Positions 27,114-37,286 of a stretch of DNA of 64,000 nt are shown piece after piece. Both the position numbers and the translations under genes were made by a program. Each line of letters opens with the position of its first letter. Within the stretch, counting starts at the first letter, position 1. This DNA is from Woeseiaceae bacterium (GTDB lineage: Bacteria > Pseudomonadota > Gammaproteobacteria > Steroidobacterales > Woeseiaceae): contig JAPKEL010000001.1 of NCBI GenBank assembly GCA_028822065.1, positions 62,001 through 126,000 of the forward strand, in the 5' to 3' direction. The notes under the pieces are model-generated. The model was not told the origin of the DNA, ran no database searches, and saw nothing but the letters and a program-made list of their open reading frames with translations.

Positions 27114-27947
27114 ATGTTTAAATTACTCGTATTTTTAGCGTTTACTTTTTGTCTCTCCACTTCATTGTTGGCCGCTGATTGGAATGATCTTTGGTTAACG
27201 AAGGATCAACAAGCAAAAAAAGCCATGGATGTTGGTAATTATGATGTGGCAGTTGAATTATTTGAAGATCCTTTATGGCGAGCTTCAGCTCAGTATCAGG
27301 CCGGTAATTATTCAGCTAGCGCTCAGTCATTTTTAGACGCGAATAACGATGATGGCTTATATAATTATGCAAATTCATTGGTTAAGATGGGTCAATTTCC
27401 ACAAGCAATTAAAGCTTATGAGATGGTTATTCAAAAAGAACCCAATGCGGAGGATGCAATTTTTAATCGCGATTTGATTCAGGAACTACTAGATCAGCAA
27501 CAAGATAATGAAAATAAATCCCAGTCTGAACAATCTTCTGATGATGGGAAGGAAGGCGAAGAAAGTGATGGTCAAGAAGAAGGAGAGTCAGAGAAAGCTT
27601 CAGGCTCCCAACAAAGCGATGGTCAGTCCAGTGACCAAGACGAGGATGATAGCGTTACTCAAGATGAAATGAATCAAGAGGATTTAGAAGCAATTGAGCG
27701 TGAATTGGAGAAAGCAGCACAAGAGCAAACAGAAAAACAAGAAGATGAAAAAACCCCAGAAAAAACGAACGGAATCGAGGAAAGGGCTGATCAAGAACAG
27801 CAACAGGCAATGGAGCAATGGTTGAGAAGAATTCCAGATGATCCTGGCGGGTTATTAAGGCGTAAATTTAGATATCAATATCAGAGACAAGGTTTTGATC
27901 AAGATGGCAATCAATTATGGCCAGATGATGGAGTGCAACCATGGTGA
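27114..27947 (+). CDS. batC: BatC, TPR protein with acidic low-complexity tail
   Basis: A protein of about 277 residues with a signal peptide (LLVFLAFTFCLSTSLLAADW). Tetratricopeptide-like repeats follow (QAKKAMDVGNYDVAVELFED; FPQAIKAYEMVIQKEPNAED). The second half is a long Gln/Glu/Ser/Asp-rich, probably disordered region (about residues 150-245), ending in a conserved basic segment (WLRRIPDDPGGLLRRKF). That last motif is typical of BatC/BatB-C fusions. I use ATG 27114 for a clean signal peptide; a GTG at 27093 overlapping batB is the alternative. Confidence 0.85.
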   Translation: MFKLLVFLAFTFCLSTSLLAADWNDLWLTKDQQAKKAMDVGNYDVAVELFEDPLWRASAQYQAGNYSASAQSFLDANNDDGLYNYANSLVKMGQFPQAIKAYEMVIQKEPNAEDAIFNRDLIQELLDQQQDNENKSQSEQSSDDGKEGEESDGQEEGESEKASGSQQSDGQSSDQDEDDSVTQDEMNQEDLEAIERELEKAAQEQTEKQEDEKTPEKTNGIEERADQEQQQAMEQWLRRIPDDPGGLLRRKFRYQYQRQGFDQDGNQLWPDDGVQPW

Positions 27948-29638
27948 TAAGTAGTTATAAAAAACAATATCATCGATGCAAAAGAAACTGCTTTTTTCTT
28001 TTATGCATATTTCTGACACATATTGCTTTAATGAGCATCTCTTCAGCTACTGTGATTGCTACTATTGACCGGTCTAAGGTTGAGCTAAATGAGACTTTTA
28101 CATTAAAAGTAATAGTAGATACAGCTATTGATATTGAGCCAGATGCAAGTGACCTAGAAGATGATTTTTATGTTGGTTCGCGCAGTCAATTAAGTAATAC
28201 CAGCATCGTTAATGGAAGAATATCACGCAGCAGAACTTGGACTTACGCATTGATGGCAAAGAAACCAGGTAATCTTGTAATACCGCCTATCGTCATAGCT
28301 AATGAGCAAAGTGAGCCAATTAATATTCTAATCATTCCTCAATCAGAATCGATTTTGGGTGAGGCAGATATTTTTATTTCTGCTGAGTTAGATGCGGAAG
28401 AGACTTATGTGCAGGCGCAAAATCTACTAAGAATAAGAATATACAGAATGGTGCAAACAAGACAGCCTCGCCTTTATGAGCCAGAAATATCTGGAGTTGA
28501 TATTCTTATGGAGATAGTAGGGGACGACCAAAATTATGAATCAGTCATTAATGGAAAAACCTATGATGTTATCGAAAGAGTGTATGCACTTTTCCCTCAA
28601 GAGAGTGGTTCCTTGGAGATTGCGCCCATTCGTTTCGAAGCTAGAATACTAAAGAATGGCAGTATTACCGGTCGAAAAACTTATCAGTCAAAAAGTTCTA
28701 TGGTAAAGGTGTTACCAATTTCAGCACCACCCTCAGATTATCCTAATGCCGATTGGCTACCTGCGAGAAATGTCGTAATTAGTGAGGAATGGTCGAGAGA
28801 TCTACAAAACCTTAAGTCAGGCGAACCAATTACACGTCAAATGAATATTACCGCAATTGGTCAACTATCAACTCAACTACCATCGTTAGATTATAAAATC
28901 GATGATAGGTTGAAAATATACCCTGATAAACCTAAATTCTCTGACAGTATAGAAGCTCTAGGGATGGTAGCTTCAAGGACAGATCAATACGCCATGATTG
29001 GGATGGAGGCTGGCGAGATTGAATTACCTGGTATTGAGCTACCTTGGTGGGATATTGCTGATAGAGAATGGAAAATTGCAGCTTTACCTGCCAAAAAAAT
29101 TATAATCCAACCCTCAACAGATGAGCTAATACAAGAGGCAATAATACCAATAAACGATGAGCAGGAAGTTTCTCAACCTGATCAGATTGTATCGGATGAA
29201 TTATGGAGAAATATCAGCGGAGCTTTAGGCGCGTTATGGATCCTGACCATCCTTCTTTGGTTTTATTCCAAACCAGCAAAGAAAAGAAAAGAGAAGAAAA
29301 CTATAGAGCCTCCTTATAAAAAACTTGAGCGAGAACTGCGAAAAGCCAAAAAAGCAGCATCATCAAACGAAAAAGAAAAGTTTAAACAAGCACTTTTTGA
29401 CTGGTCAAAAATACAATGGCCCGAAGATATTCCTCGTAGTATAGAAGAGATTGCTTTGCGTGTTAAAAACCCTCTTTCAGATGAACTAAAAGTATTTAAT
29501 AAAATTGCTTATGGCTCTGATCAAAATGAATCTTGGGATGGGAAAGCCATGGCAAGTGCCATCAAGAAAATTTCATTTTTTGACGTAACCGATAGAAAAA
29601 AAAATGGTAGAGCGCTTCCCCCATTAGCCCCAAATTGA
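27941..29638 (+). CDS. batD: BatD family protein
   Basis: A 565-residue envelope protein with an N-terminal signal segment (CFFLLCIFLTHIALMSISSA), a large beta-sandwich-rich periplasmic part containing TIDRSKVELNETFTLKVIVD and PGNLVIPPI, and one C-terminal membrane helix (ISGALGALWILTILLWFY) followed by a short basic cytosolic tail. This matches the BatD ('oxygen tolerance') family. It closes the moxR-bat operon and is convergent with the glyoxalase gene. Confidence 0.85.
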   Translation: MVISSYKKQYHRCKRNCFFLLCIFLTHIALMSISSATVIATIDRSKVELNETFTLKVIVDTAIDIEPDASDLEDDFYVGSRSQLSNTSIVNGRISRSRTWTYALMAKKPGNLVIPPIVIANEQSEPINILIIPQSESILGEADIFISAELDAEETYVQAQNLLRIRIYRMVQTRQPRLYEPEISGVDILMEIVGDDQNYESVINGKTYDVIERVYALFPQESGSLEIAPIRFEARILKNGSITGRKTYQSKSSMVKVLPISAPPSDYPNADWLPARNVVISEEWSRDLQNLKSGEPITRQMNITAIGQLSTQLPSLDYKIDDRLKIYPDKPKFSDSIEALGMVASRTDQYAMIGMEAGEIELPGIELPWWDIADREWKIAALPAKKIIIQPSTDELIQEAIIPINDEQEVSQPDQIVSDELWRNISGALGALWILTILLWFYSKPAKKRKEKKTIEPPYKKLERELRKAKKAASSNEKEKFKQALFDWSKIQWPEDIPRSIEEIALRVKNPLSDELKVFNKIAYGSDQNESWDGKAMASAIKKISFFDVTDRKKNGRALPPLAPN

Positions 29639-29684
29639 ATATAGCTATTTCGGAATTTTGAATATTTCTTAGTTGATTTGGTAA

Positions 29685-30104
29685 TTACCAATGACCTGTA
29701 TTTTTCATGGATATCCATGGTTCCCTAGGTTCAAGAGGTTTTCCTTTTTGCAAAAGTTCGATAGATATATTATCTGGTGAACGAATGAATGCCATTCTTC
29801 CATCATGTGGCGGCCTATTAATGGTGATGCCGGCTTGAATAAGTTTATTGCATATTGCATAGATATCCTCAACGGCATATGCAATATGACCAAAATTCCT
29901 TCCCTCAGTATAATTTTCTTTATCCCAGTTATAGGTTAATTCAATCTGAGCATTCTCATCATCTGGAGCCGCTAAAAAGACCAATGTAAATCGACCTTTA
30001 TCATTATCTTTACGCTTTATTTCAACTAAACCTAAATGCCTGCAATAAAATTCTATAGATGCAGTTAGATCTGATACCCTGACCATCGTATGTAAATATT
30101 TCAT
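29685..30104 (-). CDS. gloA: Lactoylglutathione lyase (glyoxalase I)
   Basis: A 139-residue metalloenzyme converting the methylglyoxal-glutathione hemithioacetal to S-lactoylglutathione. [20 protein letters not shown] and [20 protein letters not shown] contain the metal-site His and the conserved strand of the VOC fold; EL in [10 protein letters not shown] gives the last metal ligand. Start at 30104 is supported by GAGGG five bases upstream; an upstream ATG at 30206 would overlap the divergent gene and has no homologous extension. Metal preference (Ni or Zn) is not readable. Confidence 0.92.
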   Translation of the reverse strand: MKYLHTMVRVSDLTASIEFYCRHLGLVEIKRKDNDKGRFTLVFLAAPDDENAQIELTYNWDKENYTEGRNFGHIAYAVEDIYAICNKLIQAGITINRPPHDGRMAFIRSPDNISIELLQKGKPLEPREPWISMKNTGHW

Positions 30105-30170
30105 TTTAACCCTCAGATATTTGGCGATATTTAAGTATGAATTATTTATAATCACGATTTCAATTCTTAC

Positions 30171-30887
30171 TTGATTTTCTGGAATAATATTTTGCAAAAT
30201 ATACAAGCAATAACTATAGATCTAGATGATACCTTATGGGATATCGACCCTGTAATACATAGGGCTGAAACCATACTTTGGAGATGGCTGGCATCAAATT
30301 ATCCAAGGATTAGTTCGATATATGATCCGGAAAAAATATTAAATTTAAGATCAGAGATAGCGCAAGAGTATCCCGATAAAGCATTTGATTATCGTTTTAT
30401 GCGTAAGTTAATTTTACGTAAAATATTTCGCGATGCTGATTATGAAGAGAATCTTGCTGAGGGTGCATTTGCAGTATTTGATAAGGAGAGAAATAATGTT
30501 GAGTTGTATGATGGAGCATTATATACACTAAAAGCTCTGACTAAAAAATATACATTAATTGCGATAACCAATGGTAATGCTGATCTTGAACGAATCGGAT
30601 TGCGTCATCTCTTTGATGATGTGGTAACAGCTGTTGAAGTGGGTTATGCAAAACCTGATGAACGTATTTTTAATGAAGCGATAAGGAAATCAGGGGCTGA
30701 AGCACAAAGGATATTACATGTGGGTGATAATCCTGAGGCCGACATTGTGGGTGCCGCAAATGTCGGTCTAACTACTGTCTGGATAAATTCAAAATCTTTA
30801 GTGTGGCCCGATCAATTTATTAAGCCAGATATAACTATTAACAAAATTACTGAATTATGTGATTTATTACTACCAGAGATTAATTGA
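30171..30887 (+). CDS. HAD-family phosphatase, YigB-like
   Basis: A protein of about 238 residues of HAD subfamily IA. Motif I is [13 protein letters not shown] near residue 16, motif II ITNGN, motif III/IV KPDERIF and [17 protein letters not shown]. The Trp after DDTL and the following AE.ILWRWL resemble YigB, which removes phosphate from the riboflavin intermediate ribitylaminouracil phosphate and FMN. No ATG is available near the start: TTG 30171 or TTG 30192 are the candidates, and the start is uncertain. Its end overlaps the convergent OmpA-like gene by 8 nt. Confidence 0.8.
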   Translation: MIFWNNILQNIQAITIDLDDTLWDIDPVIHRAETILWRWLASNYPRISSIYDPEKILNLRSEIAQEYPDKAFDYRFMRKLILRKIFRDADYEENLAEGAFAVFDKERNNVELYDGALYTLKALTKKYTLIAITNGNADLERIGLRHLFDDVVTAVEVGYAKPDERIFNEAIRKSGAEAQRILHVGDNPEADIVGAANVGLTTVWINSKSLVWPDQFIKPDITINKITELCDLLLPEIN

Positions 30888-32331
30888 TTTCATTACTCTG
30901 AGAGGAATGTAAAACAATATCGATGCGACGATTCTTCTCTCGTCCAAGAGCGGTTTCATTATTAGCAACGGGCCTAGTTTCACCGAAACCAGTGGCAATA
31001 ATTCGATAACTCTTTACACGCATTGCATTAATCATGTATTGCTTAATTGAGTCTGCTCGCAGCTGGGATAATTTTTGGTTCAACTGATCGTCTCCCTGAG
31101 AGTCTGTATGTCCTTCTATGATAATTTCACTTCTAGGATACACATCAATTGCTTTTTCCACTTTTACCAATAAAGGTATACTCTCTTTTATAATTTTAGA
31201 TTCATTACTTTCAAAGGTAAGTCCTATCAATCTTAATATGACATTATTATTTTCTCTGAAAACCCTAGCTTCAGCTGAGTTAAACATTTTCTCTACTTTA
31301 TCAAATTGCTCTTTAACTCGAGCTTGAGCCTCAATTTTTTGGATAAGAGTTTCTCTTTCTTGAGTAGCTCCTCCTAACCGTTCGTCAAGATTACGAATTT
31401 CTTCTTTCATATCTGCAATTTGAATTAAATTATCTTTTTGATCTTGCTCTAGATATTGTTTCTCATTTCTTAGGATATCAATGTATTTAACCAAGCTATT
31501 TGTGAGAGAGTTATATCCATCGGTCATGAGTGGATATATATCAGCCGAATTAGCAATTTTTTCTAAATCAGTTTCCCATTGAATGATTAATTCTTCGGTT
31601 GTAATCAGATCATCTTGTGTATTTTGTATCAGTTGAGACAAGAAAATGGCATGAGCACTTCGTTCAATAGATCTGTTGGTTATATTAGTTACAACATCAA
31701 AATTATAGCGATTGATTGTTAGTTCTTGGTCAGCCATGTCTAGAAATTTTTGTGCTTGCGCTAGAGTAATCTGCGCGTATCGATCAGCCTTTTCTTTTTT
31801 AGCGAGAGATATTTTGAGTTTAGCCTCAGATAGCAACTCATCTTTTATACATAAGAGTTCAATCTCGTTGAAATCTTTAGCTGCCTCTATGTTTAGTTTT
31901 TTAGCTCTTTCAAGATTGCCATTTTCGATAGACTTATTAGCCAGAACAAATTTTCGTTCGGCTTTTTGCCATTTTGATAAATACTTATTAGGGCCATTCA
32001 CTTTAATGGCATTGCGACGATTGAGAATTAAATTTTTAAGGATCTGACTTGCTAATTTCGCATTTTCGGTAGCTGATCGAAAGTATAAGGACGATTTCTT
32101 TGCTTGTTCACATATATACTTCGCTTTTTTTGATGACGAATTGGCTTTTCCTTGAGCAGCAAGAGCTTTTTTATAAGTTTGTGGTGCGAGTATTTTTGCA
32201 CTAACCTCATTAGCGTTATCTGCAGCTAATTTTAGGTCTTTTAGGCATTGTTCAGTTGAAAATTCTTGAGCATTAACGGTTGAGTATAAACACATGAGAA
32301 TGAGCAAAAATTTATTTTTTTTAGTAAACAT
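30880..32331 (-). CDS. OmpA-like peptidoglycan-binding protein with long coiled coil
   Basis: This 483-residue protein starts with a signal peptide (FLLILMCLYSTVNAQ) and an Ala/Lys-rich alpha-helical repeat region resembling DUF4398 (LAAQGKANSSSKKA; LASQILKNLILN). A predicted coiled coil follows around residues 290-345 (MKEEIRNLDERLGGATQERE). The C-terminal 115 residues form an OmpA-like domain: IIIEGHTDSQGDDQLNQKLS and ARADSIK-type, then GFGETRPVANNETALGR and NRRIDIVL, which bind meso-diaminopimelate of peptidoglycan. It probably links or spaces envelope layers; no beta-barrel is apparent. Confidence 0.85.
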   Translation of the reverse strand: MFTKKNKFLLILMCLYSTVNAQEFSTEQCLKDLKLAADNANEVSAKILAPQTYKKALAAQGKANSSSKKAKYICEQAKKSSLYFRSATENAKLASQILKNLILNRRNAIKVNGPNKYLSKWQKAERKFVLANKSIENGNLERAKKLNIEAAKDFNEIELLCIKDELLSEAKLKISLAKKEKADRYAQITLAQAQKFLDMADQELTINRYNFDVVTNITNRSIERSAHAIFLSQLIQNTQDDLITTEELIIQWETDLEKIANSADIYPLMTDGYNSLTNSLVKYIDILRNEKQYLEQDQKDNLIQIADMKEEIRNLDERLGGATQERETLIQKIEAQARVKEQFDKVEKMFNSAEARVFRENNNVILRLIGLTFESNESKIIKESIPLLVKVEKAIDVYPRSEIIIEGHTDSQGDDQLNQKLSQLRADSIKQYMINAMRVKSYRIIATGFGETRPVANNETALGREKNRRIDIVLHSSQSNEIN

Positions 32332-32472
32332 TATTTTAAACTTATCTTTGATTGGATTTTACTGCCTTTGTTAATTTTTAATAATACCAATAACATATAT
32401 AATAAAGGAGTAATCGCACGTTTCTTTTTTTCATGACAGAATACATCTTTATCAATAGTACTAGCAATTCAA

Positions 32473-33480
32473 ATGACTAACATAATAAAATTTCAAGGTA
32501 TCCCAATTATTCCTTCAGGCACGAAGTATAAAACTTCTGAGGGATTCTCAGCCATAAAAAACGGAATTAAATCAAGGAATAATATTACTGGTTTGAGGGG
32601 CAGAAAACCAGCATGGCTAAAAGCAAAAATTTCAGGTGGTGCGATTTACGAAGAAGTGAAGAGTATTGTTAGAAGTAATAAGCTTAGTACCGTTTGTGAA
32701 GAATCAATGTGCCCTAATATTGGTGAATGTTGGAATAATGGTACAGCTACTATTATGGTTATGGGAGCGGTTTGTACTCGAGCTTGCCGTTTCTGTGCCG
32801 TTGATACCGGTAATCCAAGAGGTTGGTTAGATCTTGAGGAGCCAAGAAATACGGCCTTAGCAGTTCAGCTTATGAAATTGGTGTATGTGGTTATTACTTC
32901 GGTTGATCGTGATGATTTAGAGGATGGTGGTGCCACACATTACGCAGCTTGTGTAAGGGAAATTAAAAAACTAAATCCATACACTGCCGTAGAAGCCTTG
33001 ACCCCAGATTTTAATGGTGTGGATACTAATGTAAATAAAGTCGTAATGTCAGGACTTGATGTTTTTGCCCAGAATATTGAAACAGTTGAAAGGTTAACAA
33101 GAACCGTTCGTGATCCACGGGCTGGCTACCGACAAACATTAGATGTGTTAGCCATAGCAAAGTCAATGAATCCAGATGTGCTGACTAAATCAAGTTTAAT
33201 GCTTGGGCTTGGTGAAACTGAAGGAGAAATTCTGCAGACCATGTCTGATTTAAGAGCAAGAAATGTTGATATTGTGACTCTTGGTCAGTATCTATGTCCA
33301 ACTGTTAATCATTTGCCAGTTGAAAGGTACGTAACTCCGGGTGAATTTGAAAAATATCGTCAACTCGGCTTAACCATGGGTTTCCTTGAAGTGGTCTCTG
33401 GGCCGCTTGTTAGGTCAAGTTATCGAGCAGATAAAGTGTTGCAACAAAATAATGTAGGCATCAGTATTAATGGCCTTTAA
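32473..33480 (+). CDS. lipA: Lipoyl synthase
   Basis: Radical SAM enzyme that inserts two sulfurs into octanoyl groups on E2 and GcvH proteins. Both 4Fe-4S clusters are visible: the auxiliary cluster [12 protein letters not shown] (C-x4-C-x5-C) and the SAM cluster CTRACRFC (C-x3-C-x2-C). The C-terminal RSSYRAD provides the serine ligand of the auxiliary cluster. Length of 335 residues is usual. lipB is not adjacent, which differs from E. coli and Pseudomonas but is common elsewhere. Confidence 0.97.
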   Translation: MTNIIKFQGIPIIPSGTKYKTSEGFSAIKNGIKSRNNITGLRGRKPAWLKAKISGGAIYEEVKSIVRSNKLSTVCEESMCPNIGECWNNGTATIMVMGAVCTRACRFCAVDTGNPRGWLDLEEPRNTALAVQLMKLVYVVITSVDRDDLEDGGATHYAACVREIKKLNPYTAVEALTPDFNGVDTNVNKVVMSGLDVFAQNIETVERLTRTVRDPRAGYRQTLDVLAIAKSMNPDVLTKSSLMLGLGETEGEILQTMSDLRARNVDIVTLGQYLCPTVNHLPVERYVTPGEFEKYRQLGLTMGFLEVVSGPLVRSSYRADKVLQQNNVGISINGL

Positions 33481-33501
33481 ATTTAATGATTAAGGAAGAC
33501 T

Positions 33502-34521
33502 ATGTTTGAATTTTTAATAGAGTATGGATTGTTTCTTCTCAAAGCAGTTACTATTTTAGTAGCTATTGTCGTGGTTATTTCATTTGCTGCAGCTACAAAG
33601 AAAAGCTCTAAGCAAGAAGGTCTTGAAGTTGAAGATCTAAACCAAAAAAATAAAGATTTATCAGATGGGTTGCAAAAAGCTATTTTGCGTAAAGATGAAT
33701 GGAAGACTAAGTTAAAAAAAGATAAAGCAAAAATAAAAAGTGATGCAAAAAAGAAGAAATCTCGACCGAAAGCCTACGTAATTGACTTTATAGGTGACCT
33801 TAAAGCGAGCGCAGTTCCTGCCTTAAGAGAGGAGGTGAACGCTATATTGAATGTAGCAAAGAAAAATGATCAAGTAATTGTAAGGTTAGATAATCATGGC
33901 GGAGTTGTGCATGAACATGGTTTGGCTGCTTCGCAATTAGTTAGAATTCGTGAGAAAAATATCAATTTGATAGTAATGGTTGATAAAGTGGCTGCCAGCG
34001 GAGGTTACCTCATGGCATGCGTTGCTAATAAAATATATGCCGCCCCTTTCGCTATATTAGGCTCCATTGGAGTAATTGCACAGTTACCTAATTTTAATCG
34101 ATTATTGGATTCGCACGGGGTGGACTTTGAGCAAGTTACCGCTGGCCAATACAAGCGTAATGTGACTATGTTTGGTAAAAATACCGATGAAGATAGAGCT
34201 AAATTAAAGGATCAACTTGAAGAGGTGCATGATCTTTTTAAATCCTCAGTGAGCGATTATAGGCCTTCTATGGATCTTGATAAGGTTGCTACAGGGGAGC
34301 ATTGGTATGGTAAAAAAGCGCTAGAACTAGGACTTGCAGATGAAATTAAAACAAGTGATGAATTGCTCATTGAGATGGGCAAGAAGTACGATATATTTAG
34401 TGTTAAATTTAAATTAAAGCAACCATTAAAAAAACGCCTTATGTCTGGTGTTGACAGCCTGTTTGCTAGATTCGAAGATATTAAGTGGCGGCGTAAATTT
34501 GAAGGTCAATTGCCACGTTAG
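33502..34521 (+). CDS. sohB: SohB-type inner membrane serine protease
   Basis: A 339-residue protein of peptidase family S49. An N-terminal membrane helix (AVTILVAIVVVISFAAA) and a Lys-rich linker precede the protease domain. The nucleophile serine lies in KVAASGGYLMACVAN and the general-base lysine in TAGQYKRNVTMFG, both intact. The conserved ILGSIGVIAQLPNFN element is present. The length and linker fit SohB rather than the double-domain SppA. It probably degrades membrane or signal-peptide fragments on the periplasmic face. Confidence 0.9.
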   Translation: MFEFLIEYGLFLLKAVTILVAIVVVISFAAATKKSSKQEGLEVEDLNQKNKDLSDGLQKAILRKDEWKTKLKKDKAKIKSDAKKKKSRPKAYVIDFIGDLKASAVPALREEVNAILNVAKKNDQVIVRLDNHGGVVHEHGLAASQLVRIREKNINLIVMVDKVAASGGYLMACVANKIYAAPFAILGSIGVIAQLPNFNRLLDSHGVDFEQVTAGQYKRNVTMFGKNTDEDRAKLKDQLEEVHDLFKSSVSDYRPSMDLDKVATGEHWYGKKALELGLADEIKTSDELLIEMGKKYDIFSVKFKLKQPLKKRLMSGVDSLFARFEDIKWRRKFEGQLPR

Positions 34522-34562
34522 TAGATTTAGGTAAATATAAGTTTTATAGGAGAGAGTGGATT

Positions 34563-35375
34563 ATGCATAGAAAATGGATTAGGTATATATGCTTATTAGC
34601 GATTCATATCATTGTATTAACGTCCTGTGCTTCTTCACCTACAGGTCGTAGTCAGATGATATTAAAATCAGATGCTGCCCTGGAACAAGAAGGATCTCGT
34701 CAATTTAAACGACTTAGAGAAACGTTGCCATTGGTTCAAAATCCCGCAACCATTGATTATGTGGCTTGTGTTACAAATTCAATAGTGAATGCCATTGAAG
34801 GTAGTGATGCTGATCTTTATTGGGAATTAGCAGTTGTGGATCAGCCTGATGTAAATGCTTATGTTTTGCCTGGAGGAAAAATTGTCGTCAATTCAGGAAT
34901 ACTGACTATGACGTCCAATCAACACCAATTAGCAGCAGTTATTGGACATGAGGTAGCTCATGTTACCGCCAGACATGCAAATGAGCGTGCATCTAGAGCA
35001 GCAGTGACAGATATAGGTGTTGATATTGCAGCAATTATTCTGGGTGGCGGTTATCGTAACCAAACGCAAGGCGCCAGGAATGCGCTATCCACAGGAGCAT
35101 TATTGGGTTTGTTGAATCCTTTTAGTCGTCTTCAAGAAACCGAAGCTGATCTTGTAGGGATTCGATATATGGCAAAAGCAGGTTTTGATCCCAGGGAAAG
35201 TGTTGAGTTATGGAAAAATATGAACCAAAAGAATGCTTCTAAAATTCCTGAGTACCTCTCAACACACCCTTCCGGAGAAACTCGAATTGATGATTTGATT
35301 GCTCAATATCCGGATGCGTTAAGTTTATATAATGATGCGCAACTTAATGGAGTTATACCAGATTGTAAGCTTTGA
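34563..35375 (+). CDS. M48-family lipoprotein metalloprotease (LoiP/Oma1-like)
   Basis: A 270-residue zinc protease. A signal peptide with lipobox (IIVLTSC, Cys22) indicates a lipoprotein of the outer or inner membrane. HEVAH at residues 129-133 is the zinc motif, and ETEADLVGIRYMAKAGFDP supplies the third ligand. VNAYVLPGGKIVVNSGIL is typical of the LoiP/YggG and Oma1 group. These enzymes act in envelope protein quality control. AGGAGAG ahead of the ATG is a strong ribosome site. Confidence 0.9.
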   Translation: MHRKWIRYICLLAIHIIVLTSCASSPTGRSQMILKSDAALEQEGSRQFKRLRETLPLVQNPATIDYVACVTNSIVNAIEGSDADLYWELAVVDQPDVNAYVLPGGKIVVNSGILTMTSNQHQLAAVIGHEVAHVTARHANERASRAAVTDIGVDIAAIILGGGYRNQTQGARNALSTGALLGLLNPFSRLQETEADLVGIRYMAKAGFDPRESVELWKNMNQKNASKIPEYLSTHPSGETRIDDLIAQYPDALSLYNDAQLNGVIPDCKL

Positions 35376-35433
35376 TTTTGAGATACCACACTGCTAATAA
35401 GAGGTATTGTATGATGGGCATGAGGTTAAATTA

Positions 35434-35952
35434 ATGGCATTGCATGTGGTGTTTTCTCATGGACAAGAAAGTGGGCCATGGGGTACGAAAATAAAAACTA
35501 TGGCAAACCTAGCAGTGAGCTTAGGTTGCGAAGTTAAAAGTATTGATTACCAAGGTATCGAAGCTGCAGATCATCGTGTTATAAAGCTCATTTCTGAGTG
35601 TTCGTCTATTAAAGACTCGATAGTCCTAGTAGGTTCAAGTATGGGTGGCTTTGTCGCTTCAGCTGCCGCAAAAGAAATTGAAGCGGTCGGTTTATTTGTT
35701 TTGGCACCTGCTTATTTTATGAAAGGGTTTGATTACACCCCTTTTGAAGTTGCAGATATACCAACTGAGATTATTCATGGATGGCGTGATGATATTATTC
35801 CAGTGAAGAATAGCATTCGTTACGCACAAGAAAACCATGCGAAATTACATATTCTTGATGGCGATCATCGATTAACTGAGAATATTGAAGATATAAATGC
35901 TTATTTAGAAATTTTTCTGAATCAACGCATTCTTGATCATTCATTAGAATGA
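35434..35952 (+). CDS. Small alpha/beta hydrolase
   Basis: A 172-residue alpha/beta-hydrolase. The start VVFSHGQESGPWGTK forms the oxyanion-hole region, VGSSMGGF is the nucleophile elbow (Ser in GSSMGG), and IHGWRDDIIP and DGDHRL give the Asp and His of the triad. It resembles the short YqiA-like esterases. ATG 35434, with GAGG 9 nt upstream, was chosen; a TTG at 35407 would add nine residues ahead of the first strand. Substrate unknown. Confidence 0.82.
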   Translation: MALHVVFSHGQESGPWGTKIKTMANLAVSLGCEVKSIDYQGIEAADHRVIKLISECSSIKDSIVLVGSSMGGFVASAAAKEIEAVGLFVLAPAYFMKGFDYTPFEVADIPTEIIHGWRDDIIPVKNSIRYAQENHAKLHILDGDHRLTENIEDINAYLEIFLNQRILDHSLE

Positions 35953-35988
35953 GAGCTTACCTCAATAACTGCATGGTAAATATTTAAT

Positions 35989-36924
35989 ATGGAAAATATA
36001 AAAGTAGCCTCTTTTTATCGTTTTCTAAGGATTAATGACTTGAGTAATATGCGTGGAAATTTATTGGCATTATGTAAGAAATTAGATTTACTTGGAACAA
36101 TTTTAATAGCAAAAGAGGGGTTTAATGGATCGATTTCAGGGCAGCACGATGCAATTATGGAAATATTTAATTGGCTTGAAAAGCGATTAAATATTGATAA
36201 CCCTATTATGAAAACGGCGCGATGGGCAGATGTCAATAGTCCTCCATTTAGTAAATTACATATAAAAATAAAAAAAGAAATTGTGGCTCTTGGTCGAGAA
36301 GATATTCGTCCTTATGAAAAATCTGGAACATCCGTCATACCAGAAAATTGGAATCAATTAATTCAGAATCCTGAAACTCTTATTATCGATACTCGTAATA
36401 AATATGAGATTAATATCGGGTCTTTTCCTGGTGCTGTTAATCCCAAAACTGATGCATTTAGAGATTTTTCAGAATTCGCTAAAAATATTCCAGAGGTTAA
36501 AAAAGATAAGCCAGTGGCAATGTTTTGTACGGGCGGCATTCGTTGTGAAAAAGCTGCTGCACTAATGGTTGAGATGGGTTTCAAAAATGTTAATCAGCTT
36601 GAAGGTGGAATATTAAATTATCTAAAAGAGATAAAAGAGTCAGAGAATATCTGGCATGGGGAGTGTTTTGTTTTTGATAATCGTGTTGCAATTGATGGTG
36701 AGCTTAAGAATGGCAAATACATCCAATGTCATGCTTGTCGTCATCCTCTCTCTTTGCAGGAAACGCAGTCTCCAGATTATCAAGAAGGTATCTCATGCTC
36801 GAGATGTATAAATACAATTTCAAAAGATAAGCTTGAAGGCTTTAAAGAAAGACAAAAACAAATTAAATTAGCAAAGCAACGTGGTGAGAAACATATAGGT
36901 AAGGTTCTGAATAAAAAGAAATAA
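35989..36924 (+). CDS. trhO: tRNA uridine-34 hydroxylase (rhodanese-like TrhO/YceA)
   Basis: A 311-residue protein of the UPF0176/YceA family. An N-terminal acylphosphatase-like part contains AKEGFNGSISG. A rhodanese domain with the active cysteine in MFCTGGIRCEKAA follows, and a C-terminal zinc-type Cys cluster (CHACRHPL; CSRC) closes it. TrhO makes 5-hydroxyuridine at position 34 of tRNAs in an oxygen-dependent reaction. The gene is apparently monocistronic. The C-terminal Lys-rich tail is short. Confidence 0.92.
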   Translation: MENIKVASFYRFLRINDLSNMRGNLLALCKKLDLLGTILIAKEGFNGSISGQHDAIMEIFNWLEKRLNIDNPIMKTARWADVNSPPFSKLHIKIKKEIVALGREDIRPYEKSGTSVIPENWNQLIQNPETLIIDTRNKYEINIGSFPGAVNPKTDAFRDFSEFAKNIPEVKKDKPVAMFCTGGIRCEKAAALMVEMGFKNVNQLEGGILNYLKEIKESENIWHGECFVFDNRVAIDGELKNGKYIQCHACRHPLSLQETQSPDYQEGISCSRCINTISKDKLEGFKERQKQIKLAKQRGEKHIGKVLNKKK

Positions 36925-36978
36925 ACCTAGATTATTTATTTTTGGCAAATGAAACTATATTTGATAAGAGGGATTAAT

Positions 36979-37194
36979 TTAAGCATCTAAGTTAGGAATC
37001 ATGGCGCTTTCTAGTTTGGTAATCATATCTTTGAGAAGTAATCTTCTAGTTTTAAGTCGGCGTAAGTTAAGTTGATCGGTTTCTGGTTTAGATGCTATGT
37101 GATCAATCTCTGCATTAATTTTTTGATGCTTGATTCGAAGCTCTTTAAGCCTCGCAAGTTTTTCAAAAGAATCTGTATCAACTGTATCGGTCAT
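36979..37194 (-). CDS. DUF465 (YdcH-like) small helical protein
   Basis: A 71-residue helical protein. LKELRIKHQKINAEIDHIA and LRRLKTRRLLLKDMITKLE match the DUF465/YdcH pattern of two charged helices. The function of the family is unknown. It lies alone on the minus strand between trhO and cysQ. Basic and amphipathic content suggests coiled-coil self-association or nucleic acid contact, but nothing firmer can be said. Confidence 0.8.
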   Translation of the reverse strand: MTDTVDTDSFEKLARLKELRIKHQKINAEIDHIASKPETDQLNLRRLKTRRLLLKDMITKLESAMIPNLDA

Positions 37195-37286
37195 ATATTG
37201 GAGATTGCTTTCTCATTTTTTATAGCACTGTTTTATTCTTACATAATTCATCATGAAGGTGCAAATTCCTTTTCAAAAGCAATTAC

